A stretch of 39,833 bases of DNA from contig JAFYWF010000095.1 in assembly GCA_017558145.1 (NCBI GenBank), positions 1-39,833 of the forward strand. The letters run 5' to 3'. The notes beneath the pieces are model-generated. The model was not told the origin of the DNA and did no database searches. It worked only from the letters and a program-made list of their open reading frames with translations. Shown piece by piece: positions 24,701 to 32,018 of this stretch. Positions within the stretch are counted from its first letter, which is position 1; every line of letters starts with the position of its first letter. The stretch is from Lachnospiraceae bacterium. Lineage in GTDB: Bacteria > Bacillota > Clostridia > Lachnospirales > Lachnospiraceae. Position numbers and translations under genes: made by a program.

Positions 24701-24980
24701 ATTGACCACCAAGGTTTGGTAATAAAGCATCAGGACGTTCTTTTGCTATAATCTGTTCAAGGCGCTCTACGTTCAGTGGTTCGATATAAGTTTTATCTGC
24801 TGTTTCCGGATCTGTCATTATAGTAGCAGGATTAGAGTTAACTAAAACAATTTCGTAACCTAAGCTACGAAGAGCTTTACAAGCTTGTGTACCGGAATAA
24901 TCAAATTCACAAGCCTGTCCTATAATAATAGGGCCGGAACCTATTATTAATATTTTGTTGATGTCATTTCTTTTAGGCAT
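21756..24980 (-). CDS. carB: Carbamoyl-phosphate synthase large subunit
   Basis: A 1074-aa protein, full family length. Two ATP-grasp halves are visible, each opening with the typical segments (ILIIGSGPIIIGQACEFDYSG at the start and MILGGGPNRIGQGIEFDYC near 560) and glycine-rich loops MGGEGGG and LGGRGME. The C-terminal MGS-like allosteric domain is about 940-1074 (VLFSVNDRDKKEVVEIAEGFHKAGF). It makes carbamoyl phosphate for arginine and pyrimidines from bicarbonate, ATP and ammonia delivered by CarA. carA is not adjacent, which is unusual. AAGGAGG precedes the start and the leader looks too short for a PyrR attenuator. Confidence 0.97.
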   Translation of the reverse strand: MPKRNDINKILIIGSGPIIIGQACEFDYSGTQACKALRSLGYEIVLVNSNPATIMTDPETADKTYIEPLNVERLEQIIAKERPDALLPNLGGQSGLNLCSELNKAGILDKYNVKVIGVQVDAIERGEDRVEFKAAMEKLGIEMARSEVAYSVEEGLAIAEKLGYPVVLRPAYTMGGEGGGLVYNKEELKTVIARGLQASIVGQVLVEESILGWEELEVEVVRDADNNMITVCFIENIDPLGVHTGDSFCSAPMLTISEDCQRRLKEQAFKIVESVQVIGGTNVQFAHDPVSDRIIVIEINPRTSRSSALASKATGFPIALVSAMLAAGLTLKDIPCGKYGTLDKYVPDGDYIVIKFARWAFEKFKGVEDKLGTQMRAVGEVMSIGKTYKEAFQKAIRSLEIGRHGLGHAKDFDTLSKEQLLKMLGSASSERHFIMYEALRKGATVDELHDITKVKHYFIEQMKELVDEEEALMATKGLLPTDEALISAKKNGFSDKYLSQILEVSEDDIRNKRIAIGMEENWEGVHVSGTKDSAYYYSTYNGEDKNPISTAKPKVMILGGGPNRIGQGIEFDYCCVHASLALKKLGFETIIVNCNPETVSTDYDTSDKLYFEPLTLEDVLSIYHKEQPVGVIAQFGGQTPLNLAAKLEENGVKILGTSPSVIDLAEDRDLFREMMEKLEIPMPESGMAVNVEEALEIAKNIGYPVMVRPSYVLGGRGMEVVYDDESLTNYMLAAVGVTPDRPILIDRFLNHAMECEADAISDGTHAFVPAVMEHIELAGVHSGDSACILPSVHISEENVATIKEYTKKIAEEMHVKGLMNMQYAIEDGKVYVLEANPRASRTVPLVSKVCNIRMVPLATDIITSDLTGRPSPIANLKEQNIPYYGVKEAVFPFNMFQEVDPILGPEMRSTGEVLGLSSSYGEAFYKAQEATQSKLPLEGTVLFSVNDRDKKEVVEIAEGFHKAGFNIVATGRTCDLITEAGIPAKKVKKLSEGRPCILDFINNGEINLIINTPLGKDALNDDSYLRKAAIKAKIPYMTTMAAAKATADGLLYMKNNTESEVKSIQELHAEIKNK

Positions 24981-25009
24981 ACTAACATCCTCCTTTTTCT
25001 TAATTAAAT

Positions 25010-25037
25010 ATTATATAAAAAACATAGAAAATCACAA
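25010..25037 (-). promoter_or_regulatory. Predicted carB promoter
   Basis: On the minus strand TTGTGA (25037-25032), 16-bp spacer, TATAAT (25015-25010). The leader would be only about 25 bases. Confidence 0.6.
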
Positions 25038-25071
25038 GAAGAAATTATTGACAATAATTATGGAGATAAAA

Positions 25072-25242
25072 GAGGCTGTTGCTGAATACCAGTACCGGAT
25101 TTCAGTATCCCTTGTTCTCTAACTGTTCGTTACATTGTACTTGAATATCGGACTAAAGTCCGCTCTTCAACGTACAATGTCTCACAGATGCGTACAAGTT
25201 GGATATCTCAAATCCTCTTACTGTTTATTTAGCAACAGCCTC
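25072..25242. repeat. 171-bp long inverted-repeat element, foldable along its length
   Basis: The arms 25072-25088 and 25226-25242 pair over 17 bases with one G-U pair (ends GAGGCTGTTGC and GCAACAGCCTC). Inside, 25090-25094 pairs with 25219-25223, 25097-25102 with 25210-25215, 25105-25110 with 25201-25206, 25111-25115 with 25194-25198, and 25132-25145 with 25166-25180 (one bulge). The tip is CGGACT-AA-AGTCCG (25149-25162). On the minus strand a T-rich tail follows, so it may end the symporter transcript. It is far larger than the other terminators here. Confidence 0.85.
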
Positions 25243-25255
25243 ACTTTGTTTAAAT

Positions 25256-26641
25256 TTAGTTTTTATTAAAATATTCATTAATTAATTTGAACACGATAGG
25301 TGATAGCAAGAACAAACCTACTAAGTTGGGGATAGCCATTAAACCATTAAAGGTATCAGCAATTCCCCAAAGAAGACCAAGATCCATTGTAGCACCAACG
25401 ATAGCGACTAAGGAATATGCAACCATAAATGGTTTGTTTACTTTGGAACCACATAAGAATTCTAAACAACGAGTTCCGTACAATCCCCAACCTAAGATGG
25501 TGGAGAAAGCAAAACACACCATAGCAACAGCGGTGAATAAAGTAACCCAATTGCCGTATGTGGTAACGAATCCACTAATGGTAAGTTCTGCACCTGCAGC
25601 TTGTCCGTAAGTGATAGGTGCACCACTCACTAAAATAGTAGTAGCAGTTAAAGTACAAACAATAATGGTATCTACGAAAACTTCAAAGATACCAAAAAGT
25701 CCCTGAGCTACAGGTTCTTTTGTATCAGAAGTAGCGTGAGCGATAGAACCGGTACCAAGACCAGCTTCGTTAGAGAAAATACCACGGGAAACCCCTTTGG
25801 TCATACTGGTAAACATTGTTCCTACGATACCACCGGTTACAGCAGCCGGATTAAAAGCACCGTGGAAAATGGAAGCAAAAACAGTAGGTACGTTGGAGAT
25901 ATTTAAGAAAATAACACCTAACCCAAGCACAATATATAAAAGTGCCATAAAAGGAACTAAAGTTTCTGCTACTTTCCCGATTCGCTTGATACCACCAAGT
26001 AAAACCAAAGCAACAACGATTGCAATGATAATTCCAATCATAAGATTTACAATAGAAAGTTGATTTGTACCAACTACATTGTAACTAAGTAAGGCGGAAT
26101 CGATAGCGGCAACAATGGTATTAACCTGAGTTGCATTACCTGTACCGAAAACAGTGAGAACACCAAGGAGTGCATAGGCAGAAGCCATCCACTTCCAATT
26201 TTTGCCTAATCCATTTTTGATGTAATACATAGGGCCGCCAACCCAGTCGCCATGTTCGTTTTTTTCTCTAAAATGAACGGCTAAAATAACTTCTGCAAAT
26301 TTGGTACACATACCAAGAAGAGCAGAAATCCACATCCAGAATACGGCACCCGGACCACCAATGGCAATGGCACCTGCAACACCGGCAATATTACCGGTTC
26401 CTACGGTAGAAGCAAGAGCGGTACAAACTGCCTGGAATGGAGTAATAGATCCTTCTTTAGCTTCTGCTTTAGCAAAGATTTTGCCAATGGTCATTTTCAT
26501 GGAATATCCAAGTTTGCGTAATTGGATAAATCCGGTGCGAATACTTAAGTAAAGACCAACACCGATGATGCATGTCATGGCTGGAATACCCCAAACGAAA
26601 TTATTAATTGTAGTATTGATTGTTTCGATGGTATGTAACAT
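25256..26641 (-). CDS. Alanine/glycine:cation symporter family protein
   Basis: A 461-aa protein with about 10-11 membrane segments. Family signatures are ALASTVGTGNIAGVAGAIAIGGPGAVFWMWISALLGM and REKNEHGDWVGGPMYYIKNGLG, and the amino-acid site region FSNEAGLGTGSIAHA is present. AGCS carriers import alanine or glycine with Na+ or H+. The start ATG is preceded by AGAGGA at eight bases. It is transcribed alone from its own promoter and ends just before the 171-bp inverted repeat. Confidence 0.93.
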   Translation of the reverse strand: MLHTIETINTTINNFVWGIPAMTCIIGVGLYLSIRTGFIQLRKLGYSMKMTIGKIFAKAEAKEGSITPFQAVCTALASTVGTGNIAGVAGAIAIGGPGAVFWMWISALLGMCTKFAEVILAVHFREKNEHGDWVGGPMYYIKNGLGKNWKWMASAYALLGVLTVFGTGNATQVNTIVAAIDSALLSYNVVGTNQLSIVNLMIGIIIAIVVALVLLGGIKRIGKVAETLVPFMALLYIVLGLGVIFLNISNVPTVFASIFHGAFNPAAVTGGIVGTMFTSMTKGVSRGIFSNEAGLGTGSIAHATSDTKEPVAQGLFGIFEVFVDTIIVCTLTATTILVSGAPITYGQAAGAELTISGFVTTYGNWVTLFTAVAMVCFAFSTILGWGLYGTRCLEFLCGSKVNKPFMVAYSLVAIVGATMDLGLLWGIADTFNGLMAIPNLVGLFLLSPIVFKLINEYFNKN

Positions 26642-26672
26642 ATATAATGTCCTCTTTCTTTTGTAGTATTTT

Positions 26673-26700
26673 TATATAACAAGACTAACTTCTGATGCAA
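26673..26700 (-). promoter_or_regulatory. Predicted promoter of the alanine/glycine symporter
   Basis: On the minus strand TTGCAT (26700-26695), 16-bp spacer, TATATA (26678-26673). Confidence 0.5.
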
Positions 26701-26916
26701 AATTTCATCTATTTTATCATAAAAGTAGATAGGTGTCTAGAAAGAGATGGGAAAACATGAGGATTGATAGCGGATAGATATAATGAGAAATAATAGTTGT
26801 AAGTAATAAATAGTGGGAAAAAGTAATAATAGAAAAGAAGGAAGAACGATTGGGTGTCTACAATAAAAAGAAAGCAAGAAAATTTATCAAAATTTGGAGA
26901 AATTATATCAAAATAG

Positions 26917-26945
26917 TTGGAAAGTTTGCAAAAAAAGAATATACT
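26917..26945 (+). promoter_or_regulatory. Predicted promoter of the sugar nucleotidyltransferase
   Basis: TTGGAA (26917-26922), 17-bp spacer, TATACT (26940-26945), giving a leader of about 80 bases. Confidence 0.6.
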
Positions 26946-27033
26946 GTAGCTGTATGAAACGAATTAAAAAAGAAAGATTTGTTTTAGTTTATAGAAACAA
27001 AAGAACAGTTGATACATATTGGGAGGAAAGAGT

Positions 27034-27951
27034 ATGAAGAAACCAACGTTGGTTATTTTAGCAGCGGGAATGGGAAGTAGATATGGTGGATTAAAACAGA
27101 TTGATCCGATTGACGATGAAGGACATAAAATTATTGATTTTTCCATTTATGATGCTTTAAAAGCAGGATTTGGGAAGGTAGTATTTATAATCAAAAAAGA
27201 AAATGAAGAAGATTTTAGAACTTTAGTAGGTGATCCAATTAGTAAACATATGGAAGTGGAATATGTATTCCAGGATATCAAAGATGTGCCAGCTGGTTTT
27301 GTAATGGATCCGGAAAGAGTAAAACCATGGGGAACAACTCATGCACTCCAGTGCTGCAAGGGGGTTGTAAATGAACCATTTGCGGTTATCAATGCAGATG
27401 ATTACTATGGAAAGAGTGCGTATGTAACCTTATATGATTATTTGACAAGTCACGAAGATGGAGATGTGCCACCATATGCTATGGTTGGATATGAGTTAAA
27501 AAATACTTTAACAGATAAAGGCTCTGTGGCAAGAGGAATTTGTGTTACTAATGAACAAGGATTCTTACAAGATATCGTAGAACGTACTAAGATTATTCAA
27601 ACAGAAACAGGTGCTGCATTCACAGAGGATGATGGTAAAACATACACAGATGTTTCTGTAGACAGTTTGGTATCGATGAATATGTGGGCATTTTATCCGA
27701 GTGTGTTTGAACTTATGGAGGAAGCTTTAGAAAGATTCTTTGGAGAAGATGTTGCAAAGAATCCATTAAAGGCAGAATGTTTAATTCCGACAGAAGTGGA
27801 CAAATTATTAAAAGCTAACAAAGCAATGGTAGAAGTTCTTTCTTCTTCTGACAAGTGGTTTGGAGTAACCTATCAAGAGGACAAACCATTTGTAAAAGCA
27901 TCCATTGCAGAACTGAAAGAAAAAGGGTTATATCCAAAGAAATTATGGTAG
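27034..27951 (+). CDS. Sugar-phosphate nucleotidyltransferase family protein
   Basis: A 305-aa protein with the nucleotide-binding start LVILAAGMGSRYGGLKQIDPI and a metal-binding-type aspartate in VINADDYYG (about 113-121). It belongs to the NTP_transferase family that makes NDP-sugars from NTP and sugar-1-phosphate, but it is not a close match to the usual UTP-glucose (GalU/GtaB) or RmlA groups that I can recognise. ATG 27034 follows GGGAGGA; a TTG at 27019 is upstream of that site and rejected. galE follows after 74 bases, so a role in supplying a UDP-hexose pool is plausible. Confidence 0.85.
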   Translation: MKKPTLVILAAGMGSRYGGLKQIDPIDDEGHKIIDFSIYDALKAGFGKVVFIIKKENEEDFRTLVGDPISKHMEVEYVFQDIKDVPAGFVMDPERVKPWGTTHALQCCKGVVNEPFAVINADDYYGKSAYVTLYDYLTSHEDGDVPPYAMVGYELKNTLTDKGSVARGICVTNEQGFLQDIVERTKIIQTETGAAFTEDDGKTYTDVSVDSLVSMNMWAFYPSVFELMEEALERFFGEDVAKNPLKAECLIPTEVDKLLKANKAMVEVLSSSDKWFGVTYQEDKPFVKASIAELKEKGLYPKKLW

Positions 27952-28025
27952 TGAAAAGGATAGTAGTGCTACATTAAAAATAAAATCTATTAGTAACAAA
28001 AAACATAGAAAAAGGGGAGAATGAT

Positions 28026-29042
28026 ATGGCAATTTTGGTAACAGGTGGTGCTGGTTATATCGGTAGCCACACAGTAGTAGAGCTTCAGAACGCAGGATAT
28101 GATGTAGTGGTTCTGGATAATTTATGTAACTCCAGTGAAAAGTCTTTGGAAAGAGTAGAAGCTATCACAGGGAAAAAAGTTCCTTTTTACAAAGCGGATA
28201 TTTTAGATCGTGAAGCTTTGGAAGAAATTTTTGCAAAAGAAAATATTGATTCCTGCATTCATTTTGCTGGTTTAAAAGCTGTAGGCGAATCGGTTGCAAA
28301 ACCATGGGAATATTATGAAAATAATATTGCAGGTACATTAACATTAGTAGATGTTATGAGAAAACATAATTGTAAAAATATTATTTTCTCTTCTTCTGCA
28401 ACGGTGTATGGTGATCCGGCATTTATTCCAATCACAGAAGAATGTCCGAAAGGAACTTGTACAAATCCTTATGGATGGACCAAGTCTATGTTAGAGCAAA
28501 TTTTAAGTGATATTCAAAAGGCAGATCCAGAATGGAATGTAGTAATCCTTCGTTACTTTAATCCAATTGGAGCGCATAAGAGTGGAACAATGGGAGAAAA
28601 TCCAAATGGTATTCCAAATAACCTAATGCCGTATGTAACACAGGTTGCTGTAGGTAAGTTAAAAGAACTTGGAATTTTTGGAAATGACTATGATACACAT
28701 GATGGTACTGGCGTAAGAGACTACATTCACGTAGTGGATTTAGCAAAAGGTCATGTAAAAGCGTTAAAGAAAATCGAAGACAAAGCCGGTCTTAATATCT
28801 ATAACTTAGGTACTGGAACTGGATACAGTGTACTTGATATCGTAAAGAACTTTGAAGAAGCTAATAACATGAAGCTGCCATATGTATTCAAAGACAGACG
28901 TCCTGGTGATATAGCTACATGCTATTCTGATGCAACAAAAGCAAAAGAAGAATTAGGATGGGTAGCAGAATATGGTATCAAAGATATGTGTGAAGATTCT
29001 TGGAGATGGCAGAGTAATAATCCAAATGGATATGAAGAATAA
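28026..29042 (+). CDS. galE: UDP-glucose 4-epimerase
   Basis: A 338-aa extended short-chain dehydrogenase, normal GalE length. It has the NAD loop [10 protein letters not shown] (about 6-15), [11 protein letters not shown] with the active Ser/Thr, the catalytic pair in NPYGWTKSM, and [12 protein letters not shown] and [17 protein letters not shown], typical of GalE. It converts UDP-galactose and UDP-glucose for the Leloir pathway and glycan building. A GGGGAGAATGAT-type ribosome site precedes the ATG. It is probably co-transcribed with the nucleotidyltransferase and ends at a long terminator. Confidence 0.95.
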   Translation: MAILVTGGAGYIGSHTVVELQNAGYDVVVLDNLCNSSEKSLERVEAITGKKVPFYKADILDREALEEIFAKENIDSCIHFAGLKAVGESVAKPWEYYENNIAGTLTLVDVMRKHNCKNIIFSSSATVYGDPAFIPITEECPKGTCTNPYGWTKSMLEQILSDIQKADPEWNVVILRYFNPIGAHKSGTMGENPNGIPNNLMPYVTQVAVGKLKELGIFGNDYDTHDGTGVRDYIHVVDLAKGHVKALKKIEDKAGLNIYNLGTGTGYSVLDIVKNFEEANNMKLPYVFKDRRPGDIATCYSDATKAKEELGWVAEYGIKDMCEDSWRWQSNNPNGYEE

Positions 29043-29049
29043 TTAACTG

Positions 29050-29116
29050 AAAACCGAGTATATATTTCTTTGTTTGCAAGTGATTTGGAAACAAGGAAAA
29101 TATATACTCGGTTTTT
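29050..29116. terminator. Long bidirectional terminator after galE
   Basis: 18 bases (29050-29067) pair perfectly with 29098-29115 (AAAACCGAGT... with ...ACTCGGTTTT). A further TTGTTT/AAACAA pairing inside leaves a 13-base loop. T tracts on both sides suit the convergent small gene as well. Confidence 0.85.
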
Positions 29117-29132
29117 ATTTATATGTTTAATT

Positions 29133-29396
29133 TCAATCTTCTTCAATCACATGAATTTCTAAGTAATCAAAATCTATATGTTCTACAAAAGCATCTTGAG
29201 TGAAACGGGCACGGGCATGTCTTTGAAAGTCTCGTACCGTGACATCTAACCAAAGGGGACGGGATAAATCCAATTGAAGGCAACAAGAATCTAAGGCATT
29301 AAAAATTTTGTGAGTGCGCGTGTCGTTTGAGACATCTTCAATGGTGGTATCTTTCAATAAACGATTGTCTTTCCATATTTTAAACCATATTCTCAT
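29133..29396 (-). CDS. Small conserved protein of unknown function, 87 aa
   Basis: Starts MRIWFKIWKDNRLLKDTTIED and contains DTRTHKIFNALDSCC, LDLSRPLWLDVTVRDFQRHARARFTQDAF and IDFDYLEIHVIEED. I recognise the same arrangement as a conserved single-domain protein across Clostridia, without known role. It is acidic at the C-terminus, has no membrane segment or signal peptide, and keeps two adjacent cysteines. A purine-rich AAGGATGATGAT region precedes the ATG. It is transcribed alone against galE. Confidence 0.75.
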   Translation of the reverse strand: MRIWFKIWKDNRLLKDTTIEDVSNDTRTHKIFNALDSCCLQLDLSRPLWLDVTVRDFQRHARARFTQDAFVEHIDFDYLEIHVIEED

Positions 29397-29678
29397 AGAT
29401 CATCATCCTTTTGTTATATTTTAAATAATTATAAATATTATAGATAAAGTGAAAATAAAAAATGTTTTTTCAAGTTAGCTATATTTTATCGTACATACTG
29501 TTTTACATTTCTTTATCATAATATTCGAAGTAAGTATAGCAAAAAAAGAAAATTTCAGAAAGCTTAAAGTTTTATAAAAAAATGCAATTTCAAACAAAAA
29601 TGAGAGAAAGTATGGTAAAATAAATATAAATTAGTGGCGTTGAGGGGAAAGAATACTATTGGTAGAAATGGAGTAGGA

Positions 29679-30308
29679 ATGGAACGTATAACAAAAACAA
29701 ATTCACCGGCGGAAAGCTGGACTGAAGTTATTCTGATTTATAAATCAGCACTAAAAGAAATTGGTACAAAATTAGAAATTTTAAATGATGAATTTCAGCT
29801 TGTGCACAGATACAATCCTATCGAGCATATTAAATCAAGAATAAAAAGCTCAGAGAGTATTGTAAAAAAACTTAAGAAAAACGGTTATGAATCCACCATA
29901 GAAAATATGGTGGAGTATGTAAATGATATTGCAGGAATTCGTGTTATTTGTTCGTTTTCTTCAGATATTTACCGTATCGCTAAAATGATTAGTAGCCAAA
30001 ATGATATTAAGGTTTTGGCGATAAAGGATTATATTAAAAATCCGAAGCCTAGTGGTTATAAAAGTTATCACATGTTGATTACGGTTCCTATTTATTTATC
30101 TGACAGAATTGTACACGCAAAAGTAGAAGTACAAATTCGAACTGTTGCTATGGATTTTTGGGCAAGCTTGGAACATAAAATTAACTATAAGTTTGAAGGC
30201 AATGTACCGGAATATATTAAGGAAGAACTAGTGGAATGTGCCAATATGATTTCGGTCGTTGATGAAAAAATGTTGAATCTAAATGAACAAATTCATGATA
30301 TGAATTAG
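29679..30308 (+). CDS. Small alarmone synthetase (RelQ/YjbM type)
   Basis: A 209-aa protein with only the RelA/SpoT synthetase domain (about 40-180): VEYVNDIAGIRVICSF, NPKPSGYKSYHMLI (the conserved substrate loop) and VEVQIRTVAMDFWASLEHKINYK. It lacks a hydrolase, TGS or ACT domain, so it should make (p)ppGpp from ATP and GTP/GDP and be controlled by expression or allostery. I chose ATG 29679, five bases after GGAG; a GTG at 29634 has no ribosome site and lies too near the extended -10, TGGTAAAAT (29614-29621). It stands alone. Confidence 0.92.
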   Translation: MERITKTNSPAESWTEVILIYKSALKEIGTKLEILNDEFQLVHRYNPIEHIKSRIKSSESIVKKLKKNGYESTIENMVEYVNDIAGIRVICSFSSDIYRIAKMISSQNDIKVLAIKDYIKNPKPSGYKSYHMLITVPIYLSDRIVHAKVEVQIRTVAMDFWASLEHKINYKFEGNVPEYIKEELVECANMISVVDEKMLNLNEQIHDMN

Positions 30309-30354
30309 TAAATACTTTGGAACAAAATATAATGCAAATATTAAATTAAATGAA

Positions 30355-30406
30355 AAAACCGATCTTTAGGATTAGAAAAAATACTAATCACTAAAAGGTC
30401 GGTTTT
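30355..30406 (+). terminator. Hairpin terminator after the alarmone synthetase
   Basis: AAAACCGAUCUUU-type left arm (30355-30375) pairs with the right arm 30384-30406 (ending GGTCGGTTTT) with one G-U pair and a small bulge. The T tail is short. Confidence 0.65.
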
Positions 30407-30470
30407 GTACATTATCTAACTGAATAAGCACAAAGTGTAAATTGAGAAAAATTATCTGTTAAAATGAGGA

Positions 30471-30500
30471 GTGCCCAGGCACCACATAGGGCACCCAGGC
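30471..30500. other. G+C-rich island with overlapping inverted and direct repeats
   Basis: GTGCC/GGCAC (30471-30475 and 30478-30482) and GTGCCC/GGGCAC (30471-30476 and 30489-30494) are alternative inverted repeats sharing the same left arm. CCCAGGC recurs at 30474-30480 and 30494-30500. It is the only G+C-rich patch in a very AT-rich gap, and its two mutually exclusive hairpins suggest a structured RNA or protein site. Identity unknown. Confidence 0.45.
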
Positions 30501-30557
30501 TATTATGAAAAAATTCATCTAATGTACTTGTTTTGATATTTTCATTCTAACAAAAAA

Positions 30558-30586
30558 ATATGAACAAAATATGAACAGGATATGAA
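30558..30586. repeat. Three 11-bp-phased ATATGAA(C) repeats
   Basis: ATATGAAC begins at 30558 and 30569, and ATATGAA at 30580, each 11 bases apart, one helical turn. They lie about 80 bases upstream of the -35 of the coiled-coil gene. Confidence 0.6.
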
Positions 30587-30661
30587 AAACGATTGAATAA
30601 TTACAAAAAAAAGAAAAAGTGTCTGAAAAATGCATGCAATTTGCACAAAAAATAAACAAAA

Positions 30662-30690
30662 TTGTAAAAAGAAAAGAAATATGATAAAAT
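30662..30690 (+). promoter_or_regulatory. Predicted promoter of the coiled-coil gene
   Basis: TTGTAA (30662-30667), 17-bp spacer, and extended -10, TGATAAAAT (hexamer 30685-30690). Confidence 0.6.
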
Positions 30691-30720
30691 GAAAATAATA
30701 ATGTAAATTGGAGGTTCTTT

Positions 30721-31368
30721 ATGGATAATTTTATCGATAGATTGGCACAAAAATTTATCGCAGGTGAAGTAATTAAAGCGAATTCGGCAGCAGAAGAGAG
30801 AGAATTAAAGAAATTGCGTGAACAGGTTGCTGAGTATGAGAGATGTCTTCAGGAAATGAGAAAAATTCAATTAACGAATACTCAGAGTGCACAGAACCTT
30901 CACGATTTGATGGTAGAAAGTACGGAAAGTATGCGTAAATTAACGCAAGAAAGTATAACGAAGATTTCTGATGTACAGTTGGCTGCAGATGCACAAAAAT
31001 CAGATGCCAAAAAAGCAGTAGATACAGCGGCTACTACTATGGCTCAGATGGAAGAAAGTGTTTTGAAGATGCAGGAAACTGTAAATTCCTTATCCGAGGT
31101 TCTGGAAAAAAATCAGAAAGATATTAAAGAATGGTTCGGACAGGCAGATGATTTTCTTCATAAAGAAAATGTAAAAGTATATCGCAATGTACAAGCTGTA
31201 GTTGTAGAAGAGGTGGGAAATAAAGCGGATGCTATTATGAAAGCGCAGCAAGAATCTGTAGGAAAAGCAACAAAACCTATTTTAGTGGTTGCAGTTTTAA
31301 CATTTCTTGCAGCAATGGCCAGTGTTGTGCTTCAGATTTTTGAAAGTTTAGGAATTCCGTTATTTTAG
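30721..31368 (+). CDS. Tail-anchored coiled-coil protein of unknown function
   Basis: A 215-aa protein with no recognised domain. Residues about 20-175 are almost wholly helical and charged, with Ala/Gln/Glu/Lys heptads (AEERELKKLREQVAEYERCLQEMRKIQ; VDTAATTMAQMEESVLKMQETVNSLSEVLEKNQKDIKEWF). One hydrophobic segment, ILVVAVLTFLAAMASVVLQIF, lies at about 188-208, leaving a very short tail. It resembles receptor or scaffold coiled coils without a sensor domain and could organise something at the membrane. TTGGAGG precedes the ATG, and upstream DNA is rich in repeats. Confidence 0.75.
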   Translation: MDNFIDRLAQKFIAGEVIKANSAAEERELKKLREQVAEYERCLQEMRKIQLTNTQSAQNLHDLMVESTESMRKLTQESITKISDVQLAADAQKSDAKKAVDTAATTMAQMEESVLKMQETVNSLSEVLEKNQKDIKEWFGQADDFLHKENVKVYRNVQAVVVEEVGNKADAIMKAQQESVGKATKPILVVAVLTFLAAMASVVLQIFESLGIPLF

Positions 31369-31416
31369 AATTATTGACTTAATAAAAGTAGAATTGGAAA
31401 AAGGAGCGGTTTTTGT

Positions 31417-31980
31417 ATGGCAAAGCAAAATTGGAAGCCTGGAAATATGTTATATCCGTTACCGGCAGTGTTGGTTAGCTGTCAGGGGAAGGAAGGAGAG
31501 CCAAATTTAATTACTATAGGTTGGGTTGGAACTATTTGCAGTGATCCGGCGATGGTATCTATATCTGTTCGTCCTGAAAGATATTCCTATCATATGTTAA
31601 AGGAAACAGGAGAATTTGTAATTAATTTGACGACAGAAGAATTGTTGGAAGCTACTGATTACTGTGGTGTGGTAAGTGGTAAAGATGTAAATAAATGGGA
31701 AAAGATGCATTTAACCCCGATTCCATCTGAAAAGATTTCAGTACCTGCTGTTGCGGAAAGTCCTATTAATATTGAATGTAAAGTGACAGAGATAAAGGAA
31801 CTGGGAACACATCATATGTTTATAGCAGAAGTGGTAAATGTTCGTGCAGATGAAAAGTATATGGATGAAAAAGGAAAATTTCATTTAGAATATAGTAAAC
31901 CAATTGCATATTCCCATGGAACTTATTTTTCTTTAGGAAAAGAATTGGGAAGATTTGGATATTCTGTTCGTAAAAAATAA
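31417..31980 (+). CDS. Flavin reductase-like FMN-binding protein
   Basis: A 187-aa protein of the flavin reductase-like split-barrel family: NMLYPLPAVLVSCQG, NLITIGWVGTICSDPAMVSISVRPERYSYHMLKETGEFVINL, and a C-terminal AYSHGTYFSLGKELG. Members bind FMN and either reduce flavins with NAD(P)H or act as flavin-dependent electron carriers in anaerobes. AAAGGAG precedes the start, and a strong terminator shared with dinB follows at once. Confidence 0.9.
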   Translation: MAKQNWKPGNMLYPLPAVLVSCQGKEGEPNLITIGWVGTICSDPAMVSISVRPERYSYHMLKETGEFVINLTTEELLEATDYCGVVSGKDVNKWEKMHLTPIPSEKISVPAVAESPINIECKVTEIKELGTHHMFIAEVVNVRADEKYMDEKGKFHLEYSKPIAYSHGTYFSLGKELGRFGYSVRKK

Positions 31981-32018
31981 AAGAAGCTGTGGTGATTTTC
32001 CACAGCTTCTTTTATTTT
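31979..32018. terminator. Bidirectional terminator between flavin reductase and dinB
   Basis: A perfect 14-bp stem, 31979-31992 with 32000-32013, has a seven-base loop, A-rich left and T-rich right flanks. Confidence 0.9.

Larger units (their letters stand above)
26642..27033. other. 392-base gap between divergent symporter and nucleotidyltransferase genes
   Basis: Apart from the two divergent promoters at 26673-26700 (minus) and 26917-26945 (plus), it is purine-rich on the plus strand (roughly 26760-26900) with no convincing reading frame, repeat or hairpin. Confidence 0.6.
30309..30720. other. 412-base gap before the coiled-coil gene
   Basis: Holds a terminator-like hairpin (30355-30406), a G+C-rich island (30471-30500), three 11-bp-phased ATATGAA repeats (30558-30586), a TGCATGCA/TGCAATTTGCA palindromic patch (about 30632-30646) and a promoter (30662-30690). 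No reading frame is convincing. Confidence 0.7.

Noticed and set aside
24981..25009. PyrR attenuator before carB
   Set aside because: The predicted leader is only about 25 bases and holds no PyrR-type hairpin or terminator.
29634..29678. GTG start for the alarmone synthetase
   Set aside because: No ribosome site and only about 13 bases after the extended -10; ATG 29679 has GGAG at good spacing.
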